Below are positions 1-11,700 of a DNA stretch of 26,116 bases, piece after piece. The first letter of the stretch is position 1. The number at the start of each line of letters is the position of its first letter. The DNA is taken from NCBI GenBank assembly GCA_018398765.1, contig JAHBMJ010001788.1:1-26116 (forward strand). The letters run 5' to 3'. The stretch comes from Chromera velia. Its lineage: Eukaryota > Sar > Chromeraceae. A program made the position numbers and the translations under genes. The notes below the pieces were generated by a model, which worked only from the letters and a program-made list of their open reading frames with translations, was not told where the DNA came from and searched no databases.

Positions 1-500
1 TTTTCTTGCTTTCCGGGGCCGTTCGCAAGCTTGCTTGCGTCAGATGCACGTGGGCTGGGGTATTTCTGTTTTCTAAGTGCCCCCCGCTTCGCTTTCCGGG
101 GCCACCTGAGCCCATGCATGAGATGGCATGCCAAAAAACAAAAATTAAAAGTGAGGTGGCTGTCTCTTGATCAACCAATCTCGACCATTGAAATGTCACC
201 ATTCTCCACCCTTCAGACTTCCTCTCCAGTCCAAAGTCTGTCCAAACATAATCCAAAGAATTTCCTTGGGGCTTATCTTCTGGCTGTAGGATCAGAACCC
301 TCAAAAGAGAGTGGTCGAATCTTCTTGGGTCTTCCGCATTTCTTGCCTTCATCAGATTTCGACTATTTGGTTTTTGCTGGGTATGGAACCTTGCTAGAAG
401 ACTGTAAGCTCTCTGAACGAGGGACCGGATTTCAGAGCGGAAAGGAAAAAAAACCCTGTGAAAGCCGAACCAGAAAAAACTTGATTTCAAGGAGCACGTG
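1..500 (+). promoter_or_regulatory. Upstream region of the large gene, with 13-bp direct repeat and possible upstream ORF
   Basis: This stretch lies directly upstream of the predicted start codon at 501. The 13-mer GCTTTCCGGGGCC occurs twice, at 8-20 and 91-103, in direct orientation 83 bp apart. A TGCATG-containing patch follows at about 112-130. TGCATGC-like words are known AP2-family binding motifs in apicomplexans, so a regulatory role is possible but inferred. A plus-strand frame stays open from about 31 (first ATG at 118) to a stop at 499-501 that overlaps the predicted start codon. It could be an upstream ORF or chance; the translation matches nothing I recognise. No TATA box or initiator can be assigned with confidence. 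Confidence 0.35.
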
Positions 501-1408
501 ATGATGAGCGCTGTGTGAGTGAACCACCCCTAGTCGGTACGATGCAGAATGGGTTTCATTGAGTGATGGCGTCTCGTTTTTCTTCTTGTCCTGTCTGTGT
601 GATTTTCTGCCTGCAGGCACATCAGCTACGGGGCCCTTGTGTCGATTGCGGTCAAGGGAGTCCAAGAAGGAGAGGGAGAGGAGGGCTCTTGTCGCCATCC
701 CTCTCTCGGAGTTCTCTTGGGCTCCTTTGTCCCTCAACTTGGCACAATTGTGAAGTCGAGTCGCGAAGTTTCTTCGCAGACACACACGGGCTCAAAGGAA
801 GCACAAGACGACATCGCTAGGGTGATTGAAGAGATGAAAGAAGACACCACGAAGAAAGGACAACAAGAGGAATCTGTGCTGGGAGTTTATGTGGCTGGAC
901 GGGGAGATGAGACCTCCCTCTTCGAATCTGCAAAGGATGCGGTGGGTCACACAGCAAGGCAATAGACTGAAAACTCTTGTCATTTTGTTCATTGACCCGG
1001 CCGAGGCACTCGACATGCAACCGTCTGACCCTGCCTGATCCCTTTCCCAACTTCCCCTGCGATATATATATGTGTGCTTTTGCCATATTTGTCTTGTGTA
1101 TGTCTTCCCTGTGTCCGTGTTGTCTGCAGGTGCCTGCGTGTCTGCCTGGTGCCCTTCTTCTGAACTTCCATGTCCCCCCCCGGAAAGGAGAGGGAGAGAA
1201 GGACTCAAAGACAAGCAGCGACCTGGAGTCAGTGATGCTCGCGTTGACGATGGCTGCTTCCTCTACTGACTCGAGAGGGGACCGGGAAGAGAAAGATGAA
1301 GGAGGGACGAGGGCTCTGCCCTTCGTGGCCGTTCACCGCAAGCAGGAAGACGAAGACGAGAAAGGAAAAGGAGACGAGTGGAAGCCCGTGACGTACGCGC
1401 TCTTTGCG
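501..1408 (+). other. Exons 1-3: N-terminal MPN-like domain, JAMM motif absent
   Basis: Residues about 4-206. The order of predicted strands and helices follows MPN domains of the CSN6/eIF3f/eIF3h class. It opens with a strand and helix (VHISYGALVSIAVKG), followed by a GVLLGSF strand typical of MPN domains, a second strand, and a helix around IARVIEEMKED. Next comes SVLGVYVAGRG where MPN proteins carry the (L)GWYHSHP or GWYxTG segment, then a core strand ALLLNFHV, then LPFVAVH and KPVTYALF, which match the paired late strands. Catalytic MPN+ proteins need HxH followed by S and D; here that site reads VYVAGRG, so a metalloprotease is unlikely. Non-catalytic MPN domains act as dimerisation scaffolds in the proteasome lid, COP9 signalosome and eIF3. 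A charged insertion lies between the last strands. The assignment is by pattern only; a structure or profile search would decide it. Confidence 0.5.
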
Positions 1409-1691
1409 GTCAGTTTCGCTGAATCTGATGTTTCTACCTCATTTACTGCTTTAACCTTTTCAGTGGCAGTACTGCCCTCAGCCCTTCCCCAACTTTTTGT
1501 TGGCTCTGGGAGACGACTTTTGCGCGTGGCTACCTTCTCTCTCTTCTCGTTCGGTTGTCCCCCCCCTGTCCACAAACTGCCGATCCGGTTGTATGGCGAG
1601 GAGTCCATACGCGTGCCCCGCAACATCTTCTTCCTTCCTTCCTTTCTCCGCTCTTTTCTTCGCTGTTTTCTCCTCTCTTCTCCTCTCTCTC

Positions 1692-1731
<40 letters not shown>

Positions 1732-4700
1732 TACGTATGTATGTATGTATGTGTGTGTGTGAGTGTGTGTGTGTGTGCAGAGGGGCCTGCCGAGGAGGGG
1801 AAGGGAGGAGAAGAACCCGCCCCTCTCCGCGGGTGCCTCGACTCTGAGCGACGACGGGGGCGGGGGCTCTCTCCCTCTCCCCCTCGACGGCACCAGCCGG
1901 TTGCCTTTAGGGGACGGGGAGGGAGAGGCAGAGGGAGGGACGGGGATACAGACGCCCGGAGAGACCGGAGCTGCCACCTCTGCCGCAGAGACGCTGGCAG
2001 ATGACGCTAGCGCCTTCCTCACAACCCCTCTGGGATTATCTTCAGGAGGGAGGAGGATCGGTGAGGAGGAGGAGGAGGAGGAGGAAGAAGACGGAGAAGA
2101 GGAAGAGGAACATCAGAAGGGACAGCATGAAGAAGAGAGAGGGGAACAGGAGAAGAATGAAGAGAAACGTGGGACAGAGGAGGAAAGGGAGAAAGGTGGA
2201 CGGTATGATGAACCCAAAAAGGTGGCTGCAGAAACTGAAGAGGAACAGGTCAGAGGGCACGCCTCAGCAAGCCTGAAGGAAGGTCTTCTCGCTGCCTCAG
2301 GATGTTTCTTTCACCTCTCTCTGACAGCGAGAAGAAGACACAGCTTTGATCCTTCCATTTCTTTGTTTTTCCTTCTGTCTCTGCTTCTATGCCTGTCTCT
2401 ATCCGTTGTAATCCATCCTCTCCGTAGTCCCTCTCTCTGTCACTGGTTGTGGCTGCTCTGTCCCACTTTCTGTTTATCCGTGTTCGCCTGCTCATACAAC
2501 CTACTCCCTCCGCACAGATTTCTCTTCGTCAGTGTCAAGTGAAACCTCCTTATCTCATTCTATCTCTGCCCCCACCCCTCCCCCCACCCCCCCACTCCGC
2601 AGAAGGATAGCACGAGTGCCTCCAACCCGAGCAGCAGACCCACGCCAACCACCACCGCAACCGGCGACCACACTCCGCCGCCCAACCAGCCCCCCCCGCT
2701 GCAGCCCCTCCGCCACGTACGCACTCACCGCTTGACCCCTGCGCAGGCCGCCCAGGCCCTGCAGTCGATTCTCGAGGCGGTCCCTGGGCCCATGCGGGTG
2801 TGCGACCTGGAGGATTCCTTCGAGGCCCAGTGCGGACAAAAGTCAGTCAGTCAAGAGCGAGGGAGGGTGAGTTCAGGCAGGCCCCAGCCTGAAGACCTGC
2901 AGATAGATCAGAAGGCATGCGGAAGGGCATGTAGACAAGCAGAGAGCGAGGGTGCAGAAAATGCTTGGGGGGATTTTCTTCGAGAGGTCATGCATGTGCC
3001 AGCCTTCCTGTTTTTTCCGAATTCTTCTAGCCCTTCCTCATGCACGGCCTTCCTTCCTTCGCTGTCCTGTCGGCGTCCCGGCGCCCGTTCCCTTTCCTTT
3101 CTTTGCGCGTCAATGAGGATGCATGCGAGCGTCTCTTTTCTCCTTTTTCGTAGGGGTTTCTACACCACCGTGCAGCCTCTTTGCTCAGTCCTCTTGTCAC
3201 ATGATGCGTAATTGTTTGATTCACTTACTGCGTTAACCGAACAACGCACCGATGGACTGTTTGACTTGACTGGAATGGTATCTAGACACTTTCGTTTTCT
3301 TCTCTGCTGTTCTTTTCTGCTCTGCCTTGTTTTGTTCCCTTCCCTTCCCTTCCCTTGCAGGGTCTCGGAGGCTCTGGGGTTTCCTCTCCTGATCTTCCTG
3401 AGGGAGCACAGTGAGACATTCCCGATGGAGGCATCGGAAGAGGGAGAAGGGGAGGAGGGGGGAGAAGCGAACGCGACCACCGACAGCAACGAAGGGGCAG
3501 AGAGCCGATCGAATCTGGTCTTCCTCAACAGACGGGGGAAGGAGGGGGCGAGGGAGATCAACAAGGAGGCGAAAGTGAACCGAAAAGTGCCGATGGTGAG
3601 TCAAATAAGACAGAAAGCCAGGCAGATGGGCAGGCTCATATTTGAAAAGAGGCCCCACTGTCTGGATCTCTCTCTCTCTCTTTTTCTCTCTCTGTGTATT
3701 CCTTTGATTTTCCCTTCTGTCGTGCTTGGGTCAAAGGCATTGATTGATAGATGTGAATAGGCAGGCTTGTGTACGTCAGTTGATTGTCATTGAAACGGCT
3801 TAATTAATTCTCTGCAGGACGAAAAGTTCGTTGTGTCAGAACTGGAGAGGCTCATCGATGAGTCCGCCTCTACAGGCAGTGGGGCTGTGTGCTACATCTC
3901 CTCTCTGTGCGGGCGGTTTATTCAGAAATGGGGAGTCTCTGTGACGTCTGTGATCGGGTCCCGTCCTCTGGATGTGTTCAAGAAGAATCAGGACAAGTTC
4001 CTCCTGCTCGGGGGAGGGTCAGTCAGTCAGTCAGTTAGGTAATCAGTCTGTCCGAAATCATTCATTCATTCTGTCGAGAGAAAAAGGGGGGGCGGGGCGC
4101 CTGTCCAGTCTCACATCGTCTCGCGCCTTGTCCTCTGTCTCTCCTTTTGCGCCCTCTGCCATTTTTGGGTCGTAAATCAACATCCTTCCTCCATTTTCTT
4201 TTTCGCTGTGTCTGCCCCCATGACGCCTTACTCTCTTTTTCCTCCCCTGAAGCATCATTGTTCTCTTCTCCCCTGTGTGCAGAAATGTGACACTCCGGAA
4301 GTGCGGGAGCAGAGAGGAAGTAATGAAGGCCCTCACCCAAGCACACACGGCTGCCATGTCGGGAGACGGCGGGGGCAGCGGCAGCACCAAGTACCGAACA
4401 CTGGGGGTGAGCGAGTACATCACAACCGGCGGGGCTGGGAGTGGCGCCGCCCTCCGTTCTCTTGCCACAACAACGGGTGCATCCCTCCCCTCCCCTTCGG
4501 CCAACCAGAAAGAGCCGAAAGTCGCTGCCCTGGAGTCCTCTCCCACTCAGGCTGGAGTGAAGACACAGACAACGTGAGTGAGTGAGATGTCAACAAGGAA
4601 AGGGAACGTGCGCTTCTTTTCTCCTCCCTCCCTTTGACGCGTGGCATTGTCACTGCGCTGCTTGTAAACACAAGTGCAAGTAGAAGAAACAGATGAAAAG

Positions 4701-5843
4701 GTTGAATGAATCCAAGTCAACATCCTCCGTCTCTCTGATCTATCTCAGTATTCGCTTCGATTCTCTCTCGAAGACCTGTCTCCTAGAGCAAGGAGGACGG
4801 AGAATAGAGTCTCTTCCACCACACTAGGTCCAATTCTCTCTCTCTCTCTCTCCCTCGCATCGTGTCCTTATTTCCTGACGATTGGATTCTCGTGGGGGTC
4901 TGCACAGAAACTCGACTCACTTGGCAAATCAATGAACGCATTTTCAGTCTTCCTTGCCTTCTTCCTTGTCCTTCAAAGATTCCCGCCACTCGAAAAGGAG
5001 TCCACCTGCTCGTTTTCTCTGAACCTCCTAGCTCGCTTTCCTTCCTCCCTTCTGTATGCGCCCCCCCCCTAATGCAACACCTGCATGTGTGTGTGGCCAT
5101 CATGGGCATGCAGGGGAGGAGAGACAAATGCCAAGGGAGAAGAATCCGCCGCCCCCTCTCCATCCTCATCTGGGGTCAAGCCAGCAGGAGGCCACGCAGA
5201 TGGAGGAGAGGCGGTTGGTGAAGCCTCCTCGGACACTGCAGGGAAGCAGCCTGCTGAACAGGGCAAGAGCGCGCAGGGCGGGGAGAAAAAGGAGACGAAA
5301 ACGAACAGCGGAAGCGCCTCTTCTCTGACAGAGCAAACAGTTCTGGAAGAGTTCAGACGCCTCATACTGGCAGACGGTGCGCACAGTGTGTACATCTCAT
5401 CTCTCTGTGGTCGCTTTCTGCAGAAGTATGGTCAGTCAACCAGAAAAGGTCTCAACCAGCCAGAAAGCGATCAGATTTCTTGCGTGCTTGCTTTCTTGTT
5501 TTCTTTCTTTCTTTCTTTCGTTCGTTCGTTCGTTTCTTTTCTTTCTTTCTTTCTTTCTTTCTTTCTCTCTTTCTTTCTCTCTTTCTTTCTTTCTTTCTTT
5601 CTTTCTTTCCTTCTTTTTTTTTTTTTTTTTTCTCTTCTTTCTTTTCTTTCTTTCGTTCTTTCTTTCTTTTCTTTCTTTCTTTCTTGCTTGCTTGAAACCC
5701 ATGTTGAACTTTTTAGGTCAGTCGGCGAAAAAGAGAAAGTCGCTCGATAGATGCAGGTGCAGTCACCACCACTGCTTGAAAGTGTTCTCTTTTGATCGTC
5801 TCTCTCTCTCTCTCTTTCTCTCTCTCCCTCCCTCTCTTTTCTT

Positions 5844-5876
<33 letters not shown>

Positions 5877-5877
5877 G

Positions 5878-5964
<87 letters not shown>

Positions 5965-8686
5965 GAAATTCCTTGGCCCGCTTCACTTTTGCATGCGAAT
6001 CTGGTCGGGGACACATGCAGTCTCTCTCCTCGCCAGCGTCCCGGTCGACGTTTTGTGTCATTTGTTAGCCAGCTGATTGTGGGGTGTGCATGGTGACTGC
6101 GTTTTAGTCTTATTCAATTTCCACCGTGCATGTTTGCCTGCTGTTTTCTTTCTGCGTGCAGGTGAGCCTGTGTCTGCTGTGATCGGGGCCCGCCCTGCAG
6201 AATTTCTGCGGAAGTACCCGGACGTATTCGTGATGACAGGTCGGTCTGGGTTTCTGTCGGTGTGTCGGCATGCATGTGTTTCGATGTGGTTATTGTAAAG
6301 CTCGGGAAGGCGGGGTGGCGGACATCGCAGTCTTCACTTCTTCTCTCTCTCCGTCTTTTTCCATGCATACCGTTCTCGCGGTTTCCTTTCACGAATGAAG
6401 AAGATGCGTATATAGCAGAGGTAAGGAAAAGAAGAAGATCGACGCCTTTGTCGACTGTCACTGGATCGGCCGCTGGATGCGTGGATGGATGGATTTGTTG
6501 TGGCTTGGTTGATGTGGATGGATGGATTTGTGGCTTGGTTGATGTATCTCTCTGCAGGAGGCGGCAACGTCGGGCTGAAGGAGATTCTGGGGGACAAGGC
6601 CGAGAGCGTCCCTCCACCCGCACCCAGAGAACCCAAGAGAGCCGTGATGGAATTCAAAAAGTCAGCATGCAGCCTGTTTCTCTACGTCTTTTTGTAGTGT
6701 GAAACAGAGGAGAAGCAGGACAGGAAGGAGCAAGGCACCAACGGCACTGCCTTCCTTTCCGATGTTTGTCGTTTGTTCGTTTTTCTCTCCAGCGCTTGTG
6801 CGTCATGCGGCCTCTCACCCTTTGACCACAAATTTTATGTATCGGTCTGTCTGTTTGCCCTCAAGCAGCAAGGGGGCTCCCTTAGTGATGAAGTCGCGAT
6901 CGGTTCTTGTTCTGTGTTCCTTCTTCTGTTCGCGTCGACATTGGTGTTCTTTTTTTCTTTGTTGATCACTGTCTCTGTTCTTTTTTTGTTGTTGATCACT
7001 CACTGTCTCTGCAGGCAGCTCGCCGCGTTCGTGTCCTCCATTGAACTCTCTGACGAGATCCTGAACCAGATCCAGCAAAGGATCGCGACACGGGAACTCT
7101 TCGCACTCATCTTCGACCAGGTGCAGAAACTGGCAGACACCCTGCAGGTCTGTCGGTTCGTTGGTTCGTTTGTGAGTCTGTGTATCGAACTTCTGCCGGT
7201 GCTCGCCCTGCAACGGACCTCACGATGCCCAGTCGTGATTCTTTCGGTCTTTGTTTTTTCCATTCAAACACTGGGTGCACGCAGACCATATTTCCTTTTC
7301 TCCCGGCCTGATATCGTCTCGCCCATCCCACCTTCTGCTCCCCTCTGTTCCTCTGACGTGTCCGTCTGGAGAGAATGGAGGAAGGAAAGAAGGAAGACGA
7401 CTTGTTCTTGTGTTCCTTCCAAGGGCGGTTCTTTCTCTCTGCCATCATAAAAGGGAGTTGGTTGGTATTCAATTAGACGAACTGAAATGGAGCTTTTGTC
7501 TTCTTGTTTGTTTCTGGCTGCTTTCTTTCCTTTTTGCAGCGCCACTCTTTTCTGCTGGTGAAAGATGTGGTGAGAGGTGGCAGTGTTGGGAAGGGCCTGG
7601 TGACGATTGAGAACAGAGACGCGGCCTTCGTCTTGGTCGTGCGTCAACTGCCCAAGGTGGACCACTCGAAATGGTGCGTCGGTCTGTCTGTCGGTCTTTC
7701 CGTGAGATTCGTCCGTCGGGCTGTTGTGTGCGTAGGTTGGTGTGCTTGAGGGTTGTGGTGCTCTCGTAGGTAAATTCAAGCAGGAGTCTAAGTTCGGTTG
7801 GGCAAATATCTATCCGCCTTTCTATCTATCTATGTATCTATCTAATTTGCATATCTGGGTCATCGATTCCCGTCTTCTTTCCTTCCCTTTCGCTTTCCCT
7901 TTCATTTTCGTTATTGCAGTGGTGGCCTTTTCCCATTTTCCTTTTTTATTCGCTGCAGTGATTGTTGTATGTGTTCCTTTTGATATTCAGTCGGTCTGAT
8001 CTTCTTCCGACGACGATGCCTTCCTTCTTTTCGTTCCAACTCTGCACGCAGGCTTGAGAGTACTCTGGAGTCCCTTCAGAGCATTCTGGAGATGAGCATC
8101 GGTCGGGAGAGGGGAAAGAACTTCAGGGTAGACTCAGAGAGCGCCTCGATCAAATTCACCCTCATGATCTCCAAACGACAAGCAGAGCAGTACTTCTCTC
8201 CACCCTCACCTGCACCAGGGACAGCGTGCTCACAGCAGGCCTCGCGGGATAATTCGAATAATAACTCTGTGTCTTCACAGTACGGGGGAGAGAGGGGGAG
8301 CAACGTGCCTCCTGTGACTGACCAGACGCTAGCCCAGTCTCTGGCTGAAATTCTTGTGCAGGAGGGAGTCGACATCTGGTCAGTCAGGCGGGCAGTCAGC
8401 AAGTTGGTCGGGTGGGTAGAGGAGGGAGAAATCTCGGTGTCTCTGTGTTTGCTTGGTTGATTGATTGGTCGTGGAGGTGAGAAACGGACATCTCTGCTTC
8501 CTTTTTGGGGGTCTTCAGCTTGATTCTCTCTCATTGTCTTCTCTTCTCTCTTTCGCGGGGTCTCTTTGTTTTCGCTGGTTCAATGTCCATTTTTCTTCTC
8601 TTCGTTTTCAAGCGTCTCGGATGGGAAAGGAAGGCCGGGCATGCGAGTCAGAAGGAAGGAGTACAGACCCGTTACTGACAGTGGGC

Positions 8687-8735
<49 letters not shown>

Positions 8736-11700
8736 TGTGTCTATATGTGTGCACGCGCGCGCGCGAATTTGAATTTGAGCAATTCGGGTGCTGATTTCCC
8801 TCGCAGTCCTTCAATCAAGTCCTCTATCCCTCCCTCTTCTCCCTGCCTGCCTGCAGCATCCAACTGAGTCCAGAGTACGGCGACAGGGACGAACTGATGT
8901 CCTGCATCCAGCAGGCCGTGCCCTCACAGCGGCACTTCTTCAGACCCTCGCTCCTGTCCGACGAGGTCTATCTGGTCTCCAATCAACCTGCACACGTGCG
9001 CACTTGCCTCCGCCTCGTGAAGTTTTGGGCTGCCAAACAGGTCAGTCAGTCAAGCCATTCACTCTCTCTCTCACTTACGCAACTAGGTCAACCTGTTACG
9101 GTGTCTAACCTGCATGCGTACAGCTTTTTTCAATTTCTTGGTGGTTGGCAGGGCCTCTGTATGCTCTTTCCTGCTTTTCTTCCGCTGTCTTCGAACTCCC
9201 CCAAGGCATTGTGATGGCAGTCCTCTTCATTCCCTTCACACCTTGACCGTCAGCCTGTCTGTCTGTCTGTTTCTCTCTGCAGAGCTGGGCCTCTCCCCAC
9301 ACGACTCCAGACCCATACTTGCTCGAGTTGGTCGTCATCCACTCTGTCTTGAAGGCGCGGGCAACGGCAGAGACAGGGACCGCCAGGCTGTTGGAACTCG
9401 TGTTTGCCGATTTGAGGGACTTCGAGAGCCTCCGAATTTTGTGGGCAGACACAGACCTGGCTCTCTATAGGGTCGGTAGGTTCTCTTTCTAGACTGGTTG
9501 CTCTCTCAGTGCCCTCTCTCTTTTCCCAGTCCACATTTCTGTTGGCAAAGAGAAGAACGCAGGCTTCACTCGCCAGCTGCGACCGCAGACGAAAGAACGG
9601 GGAATGCAGGGAAGGACGGAAGAAGTGGCAGACAGGATTGAGCGAACAACTCTCGCTGTTGAGGCCAGGTCCCTTTTCTCAATCAAGCCTTGAAGGGACC
9701 AGATCTTCCACACACTCTCCCTGTCTTTTCTGCTCCGGCGGAATTTTTCGAAACGCGCAAGTCGCTAAACCTCGTCCCTCATTGTGCCCCCCTTTCGTAC
9801 GCTGCTCTTTGGGTTCTTTCTTTGAATGCTCGCGTGCGTCAACTGTCACGTTCCCCCCCTCTCCTCTGTTTCCTTCCACTGTGCAGCTCCCAGACATCTG
9901 GAGGCCGCTCTTGTGCCAGAGCCCTATCGTGATGGACCCCGTGAACCCGTTCAGAAACCTTGCAGACCCCCAAGTTTTCGATGGCAGACAGCTGGTCGCA
10001 TTCGCACAACAGCAGGGGGCCCTGGAGTGTTTCCGGAAGGAGGCCGCAAAACTTCCTTCAGTGCAGGTGGGGTGGGTGAGTGTCTTATGAAAGGAGACGG
10101 GGGGGGAGGTCATGTGAAACGCATGGTGTGTCAACCTATGCGTTTCCATTTCGCCTGCCTTCCTGCCGGACCAACACAAATGCTACAAGTCCTCCAACAC
10201 GAGAACATTGATGTTTTGTTTCTTACCGCCTGCCCTACCATCTTGTATTTGCCCAAATAAAAGTCTTCGTTTTTTCCTTTTCACTGTCTATCCTTCTCTC
10301 CTGCATGCAGGCATCCCTTCACAGTGCCACTGGAGGCAGTCTGATGGCTTCTTTCCGTGCCAAGGCAGAGAGACGGGATGACCCCCTCAGAGGAAGCACT
10401 GAGGAGAAGGAGCTTCACCTCGGAGGCGGAGACAGGGAGAGAGAGCGAGAACGCACTGACTGCCCTAGTGACGCAACACCCCCCCGAAGCCGTAGTCAGC
10501 CAGCCGATTACCCGACTCCTCTTCACTCAGAGCAGAGAGAAAGGGGCAACACAGCGGAATCCAGAGAAGGAAGAGGAGGGAGATTCCCGAACCCCAAAGA
10601 AACCCATGCGGCAGCTGCGGCTGCGATGGCTGCTGACGGGTTCATCCTCGACAAGCAGGCGGCAGCAGACAGGTCCCAGCAAGCTGTGACTCGTCACAGC
10701 CCCCCTCCATCCTCCCCCCCCTCATCCCCGTCTGAGGACAACCAGCACAGCCAGAGAGGGGCTGTCGTTGTCTCCCCCACACCCGAAGAGCGAGAGATGC
10801 CTCATTCCAACCCAACAACAACCGACCCCATCTCCACGAAGCCCACTCCTCCTGGGGCCGCCCCCCTCTCAGAGCTTCAGCAGAACTACCAGGAGGCCGC
10901 CTTCAATGGAGAGCCGCAAGCTCAAGGCCAGACGGAGACACAGGAGCCGACTGAGACTGCAGCGGCAAAGAAAAACAAAAGACGAAAGGCAAAAAAGAAG
11001 GAGATCAGAGAAGAAGCTCAACAGAACCTGCAGGTACGTGCTCCCTTTTCGTTCCATTTTGTTCTGAGCCAAAAAAGGAGATCTGTCACTTCGAATGTGT
11101 TCCTCCCTTCCCGTCTTGTTTGTTTCAGGTGCATGCATGTGAATCCTTTTTGTTCTGCAGATGCAGCTCCTTTCAAAAAAGGACCTTGGGCCTTTCAGAC
11201 CTCCCTACTAGCTCAGGTCTCTTTTCTTTCCTTTCGTATTCGCCTTCTGTTGTCACCTCTCCCTCTGTCCCTTCCCACCCACCCTTGAACGAACGAACCT
11301 GCAGGTCGTCGCTTCTGTTCACCCCCAGCCGCAGCAGTTTCCACAGCAGCAGGGGGCCAACACGCAGGCCTCCCGTCTGCCCTCCCCTTCCAACGCGCTG
11401 GGAACAAACCTGAACCCGCAGGCACAGGAATTCTGTCCGGGCCTCTGGGGGGGATCAGCAGCGGCAGCAGCAGCAGGCGTGCATGGGGTGGGAGGAAGCG
11501 TTCAGCAGAAGGAGCCCATCTCGCTCTCTCAGGTGCTCAATCTCTCTCCTGCAGTCGGCGTCTCCCCCCCTCGAGGCACCCCAACGGGCACTAGTGTCCC
11601 TCCAGGGTTCTCTCCTGTCAACGCTCAACGTCCCAATCCCCCTCCCCCCCCTCCGATGGCGTCGCGCCCCCTGATCCCCCAACCTCCCCCCCCTCTGCCC

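Larger units (their letters stand above)
5114..6660 (+). other. Exons 9-11: Gly/Ala/Lys spacer and third winged-helix repeat
   Basis: Exon 9 begins with a disordered Gly/Ser/Ala/Glu/Lys spacer and, from LTEQTVLEEFRRLI (about residue 755), encodes the third repeat: VYISSLCGRFLQKYG, then in exon 10 EPVSAVIGARPAEFLRKYPD and VFVMTG, then in exon 11 the GGGNVGLKEIL wing. This is the best-conserved copy, with the FLRKYPDVF end typical of OST-HTH/LOTUS winged helices. It is cut by two introns, one after the second helix (phase 1) and one before the wing glycines (phase 1). The intron between exons 9 and 10 is the longest in the gene and consists mostly of CTTT and CT tracts. Exon 11 ends in a short Pro-rich linker leading to the nucleotidyltransferase. 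Confidence 0.62.

Noticed and set aside
1464-1553. Extra exon encoding WQYCPQPFPNFLLALGDD between exons 3 and 4
   Set aside because: It would be in phase, but its acceptor is TTCAG, whereas all 18 accepted introns end GCAG; exon 3 joins exon 4 in phase without it.
2001-2276. Arg/Lys-rich open frame overlapping exon 4
   Set aside because: It is the complementary reading of the Glu-rich repeat in another frame and cannot join the flanking exons in phase.
5377-6096. Long open frames on both strands made of Phe/Leu/Ser or Lys/Arg/Glu
   Set aside because: They are translations of the CTTT and CT microsatellites in an intron.
8613-8659. Small exon between exons 14 and 15 encoding VSDGKGRPGMRVRRK
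   Set aside because: A phase-compatible GTACAG donor exists, but the acceptor is a weak TCAAG and the direct join of exons 14 and 15 is in phase and keeps GVDI next to the following helix at a spacing like that of OAS.
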